Below are positions 44,812 to 52,016 of a stretch of DNA of 64,000 nucleotides, one piece after another; position 1 is the first letter of the stretch, and every line of letters starts with the position of its first letter. Made by a program: the position numbers and the translations under genes. Below the pieces are notes generated by a model. That model was not told where the DNA came from. It saw only the letters and a program-made list of their open reading frames with translations, and did no database searches. Source of the DNA: Allobosea lupini (GTDB lineage Bacteria; Pseudomonadota; Alphaproteobacteria; Rhizobiales; Beijerinckiaceae); contig NZ_FOAN01000003.1 of assembly GCF_900109525.1 (NCBI RefSeq), positions 62,001-126,000 on the forward strand. Reading direction: 5' to 3'.

Positions 44812-45630
44812 TCAGGCGGCGTTCTGCTTGGCGCGCTTGGCTTCCTGGCTGGCGATGGCTTCGAGCGCGTCGAGCGCTTCGGCACCGGCATCCTTGGCCT
44901 CGATGCCGTAGAGTTCGGCGGCAAGCTCGCTCGTCAGTGCATGCGGCGGGCCGTCGAATACGACCTTGCCGCCGGCCATGCCGATCAGCCGGTCGCAATA
45001 CTTCGCGGCGATGTCGAGATGGTGGAGATTGCAGACCACGGTGATGCCGTCCTCGCGATTGATGCGGAACAGCGCGTCCATGACGACCTGGGTGTTGCGC
45101 GGGTCGAGCGAGGCGATCGGCTCGTCGGCCAGGATGATCTTCGGCTCCTGCACCAGAGCGCGGGCGATGGCGACGCGCTGCTGCTGGCCGCCGGAGAGGG
45201 TCTCGGCGCGCTGCGCGAGCAGATGGCCCATGTCGAGCCGCTCGAGCGCGGCAATGGCGCGAACCTTGTCGTCCTGCGAGAAGCTCTTGACCAGTGTCAG
45301 CGCGGCGGAGCGATGGTTGAGGCGGCCGAGCAGGACATTGGTCAGCACGTCAAGGCGGCCGACCAGGTTGAACTGCTGGAAGATCATTGCGGTATCGCGC
45401 CGCCAGGCCCGCAGCGCCGCGCCGCGCAGGGCGGTGACGTCGCGCTCCTCGCTGAGGATACGGCCTTCGCTGGCGTCGGCGAGGCGGTTGAGCATGCGCA
45501 GCAGCGTCGACTTGCCGGCGCCCGAGCGGCCGATGATGCCGACCATCTCGCCGCGTGGAATCGACAGGGTGACGTTGTCGACGGCGGCCTTACCGCCGAA
45601 ACGCTTGGTCAGACCCTCGATACGCAGCAT
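44812..45630 (-). CDS. phnC: Phosphonate ABC transporter ATP-binding protein PhnC
   Basis: A 272-residue ABC ATPase: Walker [11 protein letters not shown]-loop [23 protein letters not shown] typical of PhnC, signature [15 protein letters not shown] and Walker [14 protein letters not shown]. First gene of phnC-phnD-phnE-phnE. ATG 45630 gives [11 protein letters not shown]; the longer frame to 45732 runs through the Pho box and is not coding. Confidence 0.94.
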   Translation of the reverse strand: MLRIEGLTKRFGGKAAVDNVTLSIPRGEMVGIIGRSGAGKSTLLRMLNRLADASEGRILSEERDVTALRGAALRAWRRDTAMIFQQFNLVGRLDVLTNVLLGRLNHRSAALTLVKSFSQDDKVRAIAALERLDMGHLLAQRAETLSGGQQQRVAIARALVQEPKIILADEPIASLDPRNTQVVMDALFRINREDGITVVCNLHHLDIAAKYCDRLIGMAGGKVVFDGPPHALTSELAAELYGIEAKDAGAEALDALEAIASQEAKRAKQNAA

Positions 45631-45674
45631 CGACACTCTCCCGCGATTGCGGGATGATGCGGTATCGGCGGCAG

Positions 45675-45692
45675 ATGACAGCGCCGTGACAG
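45675..45692 (-). promoter_or_regulatory. Pho box before phnC
   Basis: On the minus strand CTGTCAC (45692-45686), four bases, then CTGTCAT (45681-45675): two 7-mers in direct repeat at 11-bp period, matching the PhoB box rule CTGTCAT-N4-CTGTCAN. It ends 45 bp before the phnC ATG, so phosphate-starvation activation of phnCDEE by PhoB is likely. Confidence 0.75.
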
Positions 45693-45777
45693 GAGGTGCA
45701 TTCCGGGACGGCCGAGGTGGAAGGCCGGTCATCGACCGTCAACCATATCGCCCGCACTCGCGGCAGAAGGTGGACTG

Positions 45778-46434
45778 TCAGCCCGCGCGCAGCAGCAAGT
45801 CGACGCAGGCGGCGACATAAGCCTTGCGCTCGGCGTCGGCCGCGCGCGCGATGCCGAACAGGCCGCGGACCTGATGGAAGCCGCGCAGCATGCCGATGAA
45901 CTGCTCGGCGAGCCTGTCGGCCTCCTCGTCGGCCAAGGGCCGAGGCAGGCCATCACCCGATCGTGAACGCTGCGCGAGCAAGGCGGAGAGGTCCGTTATC
46001 ATGCGGCCTGCCCCAGCCTCGTACGCAGCCTGTCCCAGTTCGGGAAAGCGGGCGGCGGCTCCGACGATCAGGCGATGCAAATCGAGCGAGGCCGGATGCA
46101 GCATCATCGCCAGCGCATCCTCGCCGAGACGCAGCAAGGTGGAGCGCAGATCGCCGGTCTCTCTGGCCGGTCTGCGCAGCGGAATCGTCAATTTTTCAGT
46201 GAGTTCGGTGCAGATCGCCAGGAACAGCGCCTGCTTGTCGGCGAAATGGCTGTAGATGGTCTGCTTGGAGACGCCGGCGCGCTGGGCGATCTGATCGAGG
46301 CTGGCGCGATCGAAGCCCTCGGCCAGGAACGTCTCCGACGCGGCCCTGGTGATCGCGTCATGTTTATCCGGCCGTGATTTTTCGGCCGGCATCGGTCTTG
46401 CTTCTGCAGCGGTGGCGCTACCGCGTCCGTGCAT
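45778..46434 (-). CDS. TetR/AcrR-family repressor of the RND pump
   Basis: A 218-residue regulator with the N-terminal TetR helix-turn-helix (RAASETFLAEGFDRASLDQIAQRAGVSKQTIYSHFADKQALFLA) and a C-terminal ligand domain. It is divergent from an RND efflux pair, with an inverted repeat in the gap, so it most likely represses that pump. ATG at 46434 or 46392 (MPAEKSRPDKHD) could be the start. Confidence 0.9.
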   Translation of the reverse strand: MHGRGSATAAEARPMPAEKSRPDKHDAITRAASETFLAEGFDRASLDQIAQRAGVSKQTIYSHFADKQALFLAICTELTEKLTIPLRRPARETGDLRSTLLRLGEDALAMMLHPASLDLHRLIVGAAARFPELGQAAYEAGAGRMITDLSALLAQRSRSGDGLPRPLADEEADRLAEQFIGMLRGFHQVRGLFGIARAADAERKAYVAACVDLLLRAG

Positions 46435-46478
46435 TGATCATTCCGTCACGCTTCCGCCCTTAAAGGGTGCTTATCAAA

Positions 46479-46496
46479 CTAGACCGTCCAGTCTAG
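46479..46496. promoter_or_regulatory. TetR-type operator before the RND pump
   Basis: CTAGAC, six bases (CGTCCA), GTCTAG: a perfect dyad with 6-bp arms in the 94-bp divergent gap, 32 bp before the pump ATG. It matches the TAGAC-N-GTCTA style of operators of this repressor family. Confidence 0.65.
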
Positions 46497-46528
46497 AATA
46501 TGTCCGTACTCCCGGAGCGTCCAGCCTG

Positions 46529-47653
46529 ATGAAGCGTTTTCTCCTCCTTATCCTGATCGCCGGGCTGGCGGGCGGCGGATATTACGGCTACCGCAACCAC
46601 TTCAAGGGCAGCGGCCAGCAGGTCCAGGCGCAAGCGACCGCCCCCGGGCAGGCTGCGGCCGTGCCGGTCGAGGTCGGCGCGATCGAGCTCTCTTCGGTCA
46701 ATGAGGAGGTCGAGGCGCTCGGCACGCTCGCCGCCGACGAATCCGTGGTGATCGCTCCCGAAATGGCTGGCCGCGTGGTCGCGCTCGGCTTCAAGGAGGG
46801 CGAGAAGGTCGCCAAGGACCAGAAGCTGGTGATGCTCGACACCGCCATGCTCGACGCCGAGCTGAAGCAGGCCCAGGCCGATCTCTCGCTCGCCCGCGAC
46901 ACCTATGACCGCAATCGCTCGCTGGTGCAGCGCGGCTCCGGCACGCAGGTCGCGCTGGAGCAGGCCACGGCGCAGCTCGCCTCCCAGGAAGCGAAGATCC
47001 AGCTCGTCCAGGCCAAGCTCGCTCTGGCGACGATCAAGGCGCCGTTCACCGGTGTCGTCGGTCTGCGCTCGGTCGGCATCGGCGATTTCGTCTCGGTCGG
47101 CAAGCAGTTGATCACGCTGACCAATATCGACCCGATCAAGGTCGATTTCCGCGTGCCCGAGATCTTCCTGACCCAGGTCAAGGTGGGCCAGCCGATCCAG
47201 CTCAAGGTGGATGCGGTGCCTGACCGGCCGTTCACCGGCCAGGTCTTCGCGATCGACCCCGTGGTCGACGTCAATGGCCGCGCCGTGAAGCTGCGCGCCA
47301 GCATCCCCAATGCCGACCTCGTGCTGAAGCCCGGCCTGTTCGCCCGCGTCACAGTGGTGGTCGACAAGCGCGACAATGCCCTGCTCGTGCCGGAGACCGC
47401 CGTGGTGCCTGATGGCGTCGGCAAGGCGGTCTTCGTCGTCGAGGGCGGCAAGGCGCGGCGCATGCCGGTCGAGCTCGGCAAGCGCCTGCTCGGCAAGGTC
47501 GAGGTGGTGAAGGGGCTGAAAGCCGGCCAGCAGATCGTCACCGCCGGCCAGATGCGCCTGCGCGATGGCTCGACCGTTGCGATCAAGGAGAAGGCTTCGG
47601 TCCAGACCAGCGCGCTGCCGGGTGCCGTGCCGCCAGGTGTGGCGCAGCAATGA
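46529..47653 (+). CDS. RND efflux periplasmic adaptor (membrane fusion protein)
   Basis: A 374-residue adaptor with one N-terminal helix (LLLILIAGLAGGGYYGY), a barrel-sandwich domain (APEMAGRVVALGFKEGEKVAKDQKLVML), a coiled coil (AELKQAQADLSLARDTYDRNRSLVQRGSGTQVALEQATAQLASQEAKIQLVQAKLALA), and TIKAPFTGVVGLRSVGIGDFVSVG. It links the RND pump to an outer-membrane channel not encoded here. ATG 46529 gives MKRFLLLILIAG. Its stop overlaps the pump gene by ATGA. Confidence 0.92.
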   Translation: MKRFLLLILIAGLAGGGYYGYRNHFKGSGQQVQAQATAPGQAAAVPVEVGAIELSSVNEEVEALGTLAADESVVIAPEMAGRVVALGFKEGEKVAKDQKLVMLDTAMLDAELKQAQADLSLARDTYDRNRSLVQRGSGTQVALEQATAQLASQEAKIQLVQAKLALATIKAPFTGVVGLRSVGIGDFVSVGKQLITLTNIDPIKVDFRVPEIFLTQVKVGQPIQLKVDAVPDRPFTGQVFAIDPVVDVNGRAVKLRASIPNADLVLKPGLFARVTVVVDKRDNALLVPETAVVPDGVGKAVFVVEGGKARRMPVELGKRLLGKVEVVKGLKAGQQIVTAGQMRLRDGSTVAIKEKASVQTSALPGAVPPGVAQQ

Positions 47654-50600
47654 GCCTGTTCGAGCTCTTCGTCCGCCGGCCGGTCCTCTCGACTGTGCTC
47701 AGCCTGCTCGTCGTCCTGATCGGCTTCGTCTCCTATACGCGCCTGACGGTGCGCGAGTATCCGAACATCGACGAGCCGATCGTCTCGGTGCAGACGACCT
47801 ATCGCGGCGCCAGCGCCGAGATCATCGAGACGCAGGTCACGCAGATCCTGGAGAACTCGATCGCCGGCATCGAAGGCATCGAGATCATCAACTCGACCAG
47901 CCGCCAGGAGCGCAGCCAGATCTCGGTGCGCTTCCGCCCCGACGTCGATCCCGACGTCGCGGCCTCCGACGTGCGCGACCGCGTCAGCCGCGTGCGGGGC
48001 CGCATGCCCGACGAGATCGACGAGCCGATCATCGCCAAGGTCGAGGCCGACGCCCAGCCGGTGATGTATCTGTCGCTGACCAGCAAGCGGCATTCGCCGC
48101 TGGAGCTGACCGACTTCGCCGACCGCTTCATCTCCGACCGGGTCCAGAACATCACCGGCGTCGCCGAAGTCCGCATCCTCGGCCAGCGCCAGTTCGCCAT
48201 GCGCATCTGGCTCGATCGCGCCCGCATGGCCGCCTATGCCATCACCGTGCAGGAGATCGAGGCGGCGCTGCGTGCCCAGAACGTCGAGATCCCGTCCGGC
48301 CGGATCGAGAGCAACGACCGCGAATTCACGGTGCTTTCGCAGACTAGCCTGATCACGCCGGAGCAGTTCCGCGAGATCACGGTCAAGGACGCCAGCGGCT
48401 TCCCGGTCAAGCTGCGTGATCTCGCCAAGGTGGAGCTCGGCGCGCGCGAGGAGCGCAACGCGGCCTGGTTCGGCGGCCAGCCTTCGGTGACGATCGGCAT
48501 CGTCAAGCAGGCGACGGCCAATCCGCTCGACGTCTCCGCCGGCGTCGTCGCGGCGCTGCCGGGCATTCGCGAGGACCTGCCCGACGGCATGTCGATCGCG
48601 ACCTCCTACGACACCTCGATCTTCATCGACCGCTCGATCAAGGCGGTCTATTCGACGATCGGCGAGGCGGTCGTCCTCGTCGTGCTGATCATCTTCCTGT
48701 TCCTGCGCTCGCTCAGGGCGACGCTGATCCCGCTCGTCACCATTCCCGTGTCGCTGATCGGCGCCTTCGCGCTGATGTATGCGATGGGCTTCACGGTCAA
48801 CACGCTGACCCTGCTGTCGATGGTGCTCGCCATCGGCCTCGTCGTCGACGACGCGATCGTCGTGCTCGAGAACGTCCACCGTCATATCGAGGAGGGGGTT
48901 GAGCCGACCGAGGCCGCGATCAAGGGCATCAACGAGATCGCCTTCGCCGTCGTCGCGATGACGCTGACGCTGGTCGCGGTCTACGCGCCGATGGCGTTCT
49001 CGACCGGCCGCACCGGCAAGCTTTTCGTCGAGTTCGCGCTGACGCTCGCCGGCGCCGTGCTCGTCTCCGGCTTCGTCGCGCTGACGCTGACCCCGATGAT
49101 GTGCGCCAAGTTGCTCCGCCACGAGAACAAGCACAACTTCCTCTACAACGCCCTGGAACGCTTCTTCGAGGCGCTGTCGAGCGGCTATCGCCGTTCGCTG
49201 CGCTTTGCGCTGAGGATCCGGCCGCTGATCGTGCTGCTGGCGCTCGGCGTCGCCGGCGGCAGCTATTTCTTCTTCACCAACCTCCGCTCCGAGCTGGCGC
49301 CGGTCGAGGATCGCGGCACCATCACTGCGATCGGCGTCGCGCCCGAAGGCGCCACCATGGCCTTCACCGCCGATTATGCCCGGCGGGTCGAGGACTATTT
49401 CAGCAAGATCCAGGAGGTCGACAGCTACCTCGTCATCGTCGGCTTCCCCGACGTGACGCGGGCGATCGCCTTTGCGCGCCTGAAGCCCTGGGAAGAGCGC
49501 CAGCGCAAGCAGCAGAATCTCGTCGCCGAGATCAACAAGGGGCTGTCGCAGATCCCCGGCATCCGCCTGTTCGCGACCAATCCGCCCTCGCTCGGGCAGG
49601 GTGGCGCCAACAGCAAGCCGGTCGAGTTCGTGCTGCGCTCTTCCGACAGTTATGCCGAGATCAAGGCGAACGTCGATCGCCTGATTGCCGAGGTGCAGGG
49701 CAATCCGGCGCTAACCAACATCGAAAGCAACCTCATCCTCGACAAGCCGCAGATCAAGGTCTCGATCGACCGCCAGCGCGCCGCCGATCTCGGCGTCGGC
49801 GTCGATGTGATCGGGCGCACCATGGAGACGCTGCTCGGCGGGCGCCAGGTCACGCGCTTCAACATGAACAGCAAGCAGTACGACGTGATGCTGCAGGTCG
49901 CGGGCGAGGATCGCAACACGCCGCAGGCCCTGCAGTCGATCTACCTGATCGGCCGTGGCGGCCAGGTCGTGCAGCTCTCCAGCCTGGTCCAGGTCGAGGA
50001 GAACGTCGCCCCCAAGGAACTGATCCGCTTCAACCAGCTACGCTCGGCGACGATCACGGCGGTGCCGGGCGCGGGCTATTCGCTTGGCGATGCGCTGAGC
50101 GTGCTGGAGCAAGGCGCAGCGAAGGTCCTCCCGGCCTCGTTCCAGACCGACTATTCCGGGCAGAGCCGCGAGTTCAAGCAGTCGGGTTCCTCGATCCTGC
50201 TGGTCTTCCTGCTGGCGCTCGGCTTCATCTATCTGGTGCTGGCGGCCCAGTTCGAGAGCTTCGTCGATCCGGTCGTGATCATGGTCTCGGTGCCCCTCTC
50301 GCTCACCGGTGCGCTCGCGGCGCTCTATTTCTCTGGTGGCACGCTCAACGTCTACAGCCAGATCGGCCTGATCACGCTGGTCGGGCTGATCACCAAGCAC
50401 GGTATCCTGATCCTCGAATTCACTAACCAGCTGCGCGAGGAGGGCCGCGAGCTCGTCGACGCCCTGGTCGAGGCGGCGGAGCTGCGTCTGCGCCCGATCC
50501 TGATGACGACCGGCGCGATGGTGCTCGGCGCCGTGCCGCTGGCCTTGGCGGAAGGCGCCGGCGCCGAGAGCCGCTCGCAGATCGGCTGGGTCATCGTCGG

Positions 50601-50724
50601 CGGCATGACCTTCGGCACGCTGCTCACACTCTATGTCGTGCCGGTCGCCTACAGCTACATGGCGCGCGGCAAGCACGGCTCGCGCCATGCGGCTGCCGAG
50701 GCGCATCCACAGCCGGCGGAATGA
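47650..50724 (+). CDS. RND multidrug efflux permease
   Basis: A 1024-residue inner-membrane pump of the AcrB/MdtB type with twelve helices. It starts MSLFELFVRRPVLSTVLSLLVVLIGF; the proton-relay motif GLVVDDAIVVLENVHRHIE sits near residue 395, as expected for Asp407/408, and the second half repeats the plan (VSVPLSLTGALAALYFSGGTLNVYSQIGLITLVGLITKHGILILEF). Proton-driven export of small hydrophobic compounds is likely; specificity is unknown. Confidence 0.93.
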   Translation: MSLFELFVRRPVLSTVLSLLVVLIGFVSYTRLTVREYPNIDEPIVSVQTTYRGASAEIIETQVTQILENSIAGIEGIEIINSTSRQERSQISVRFRPDVDPDVAASDVRDRVSRVRGRMPDEIDEPIIAKVEADAQPVMYLSLTSKRHSPLELTDFADRFISDRVQNITGVAEVRILGQRQFAMRIWLDRARMAAYAITVQEIEAALRAQNVEIPSGRIESNDREFTVLSQTSLITPEQFREITVKDASGFPVKLRDLAKVELGAREERNAAWFGGQPSVTIGIVKQATANPLDVSAGVVAALPGIREDLPDGMSIATSYDTSIFIDRSIKAVYSTIGEAVVLVVLIIFLFLRSLRATLIPLVTIPVSLIGAFALMYAMGFTVNTLTLLSMVLAIGLVVDDAIVVLENVHRHIEEGVEPTEAAIKGINEIAFAVVAMTLTLVAVYAPMAFSTGRTGKLFVEFALTLAGAVLVSGFVALTLTPMMCAKLLRHENKHNFLYNALERFFEALSSGYRRSLRFALRIRPLIVLLALGVAGGSYFFFTNLRSELAPVEDRGTITAIGVAPEGATMAFTADYARRVEDYFSKIQEVDSYLVIVGFPDVTRAIAFARLKPWEERQRKQQNLVAEINKGLSQIPGIRLFATNPPSLGQGGANSKPVEFVLRSSDSYAEIKANVDRLIAEVQGNPALTNIESNLILDKPQIKVSIDRQRAADLGVGVDVIGRTMETLLGGRQVTRFNMNSKQYDVMLQVAGEDRNTPQALQSIYLIGRGGQVVQLSSLVQVEENVAPKELIRFNQLRSATITAVPGAGYSLGDALSVLEQGAAKVLPASFQTDYSGQSREFKQSGSSILLVFLLALGFIYLVLAAQFESFVDPVVIMVSVPLSLTGALAALYFSGGTLNVYSQIGLITLVGLITKHGILILEFTNQLREEGRELVDALVEAAELRLRPILMTTGAMVLGAVPLALAEGAGAESRSQIGWVIVGGMTFGTLLTLYVVPVAYSYMARGKHGSRHAAAEAHPQPAE

Positions 50725-50870
50725 TCGGCGATCCGGGTAGAGGATATCCGGATAGCCCTTAGCGGAAACGTCTATTCGCTTTCACCGCCGCCCGACGCTA
50801 ACCGTCGCGGCGGCGGTGCCCAATGAGCGAGAACTCAGGCGACCGCCCGTGACATCAACGGGAGGAACGC

Positions 50871-51854
50871 ATGAGGATCGGTTTCTGGCTCAAGGCGGTG
50901 CTCGCCGCCTGCATGGCGACTTCTATTCCCACCGCGCAGGCGCAGACCTTCCCGAGCAAGCCGGTCACCATGCTGATCCCGTTCGCGGCCGGCGGGCCGA
51001 CCGACGTGGTCGGGCGCCTGGTCGGCGAGCATATGAGCCGCACGCTCGGCCAGCCGGTGATCATCGAGAACGCGGTCGGCGCCGCCGGCACGCTCGCCGG
51101 GCAGCGCCTGATGGCCTCGCCCGCCGACGGCCATGTCATCCTGATTGGTCATACCGGCACGCATGCCGCCGCCGTCTCGCTCAACCCGAACCTGAAATAC
51201 CGGCCGGTCGAAGACTTCGCCCCGGTCGGGCTGGTCAACACCAACCCGATCTTCCTGACCGTCCGCAAGACCCATCCGAGCGGCACACTCGCCGAGTTCG
51301 TCGCCTGGGTGAAGGCGAACGAGAAGGCGGCGAGCAACGCCCATGCCGGCGTGGGCTCGGTCAGCCACACCACCTGCCTGCTCTTCAACACGGTCGTCGG
51401 GGTGAAACCCAATGGCGTGCCCTATCGCGGCACCGGCCCGGCGATGAACGATCTCGTCGCCGGCCAGGTCGACTATCTCTGCGACCAGGCGGTGAACGTC
51501 GCCCCGCAGCATCGCGCCGGCACGATCAAGACGCTGGCCGTCGCCTCGGCTGCCCGTGCGACGGCGCTGCCGGATGTGCCGACCAGCACGGAAGCCGGCG
51601 TGCCCGGCTTCAAGGTCGAGGTCTGGAACGCGATGTTCGCGCCCAAGGACACGCCTGCGCCGGTCGTCGCCAAGCTGAACGGAGCGCTGAAGGCGGCGCT
51701 TGCCGATGCGACGGTCAAGGCCAAGCTCAACGAACTCGGCGCCGAGATCCCCTCGGCTGAATTGCAGGAGCCGGCTGGGCTACGTTCCTTCGTCGGCGCC
51801 GAGATCGAGCGTTGGGCGCCGATCATCAAGGCGAGCGGCGTCAAGATCGAGTGA
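50871..51854 (+). CDS. Tripartite tricarboxylate transporter binding protein (Bug family), orphan
   Basis: A 327-residue periplasmic protein with a signal peptide (MRIGFWLKAVLAACMATSIPTAQAQ) and Bug/TctC sequence: FPSKPVTMLIPFAAGGPTDVVGRLVGEHMSRTLGQPVIIENAVGAAGTLAGQRLM and SHTTCLLFNTVVG, PYRGTGPAMNDLVAGQVDYLCD. No TctA/TctB genes are adjacent, unlike the set at 61-64 kb, so it is an orphan receptor. The ATG at 50871 has GGGAGGA upstream. Confidence 0.9.
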   Translation: MRIGFWLKAVLAACMATSIPTAQAQTFPSKPVTMLIPFAAGGPTDVVGRLVGEHMSRTLGQPVIIENAVGAAGTLAGQRLMASPADGHVILIGHTGTHAAAVSLNPNLKYRPVEDFAPVGLVNTNPIFLTVRKTHPSGTLAEFVAWVKANEKAASNAHAGVGSVSHTTCLLFNTVVGVKPNGVPYRGTGPAMNDLVAGQVDYLCDQAVNVAPQHRAGTIKTLAVASAARATALPDVPTSTEAGVPGFKVEVWNAMFAPKDTPAPVVAKLNGALKAALADATVKAKLNELGAEIPSAELQEPAGLRSFVGAEIERWAPIIKASGVKIE

Positions 51855-51887
51855 CGCTGAGCTTCGTTCCAAGGATCGAAAAACCTT

Positions 51888-51992
51888 GTCATCCCGGACG
51901 GAGCGCAGCGGAGATCCGGGATCCATTCCTGAGCCTATCCGAAAGGGGTTCCGGAATGGGTCCCGGGTCTCCCTCCGGTCGCCCGGGACGAC
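51888..51992. repeat. Palindromic repeat, GTCATCCCGG-type, copy 2
   Basis: Same family as 9240-9332: ends GTCATCCCGGACG and CGCCCGGGACGAC, centre GATCCGGGATCCATTCC / GGAATGGGTCCCGGGTCTC. It lies between the convergent Bug-family and pbpC genes and probably ends both transcripts. Confidence 0.78.
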
Positions 51993-52016
51993 TCGTTTCT
52001 CCTGAGCAACCTCAGT

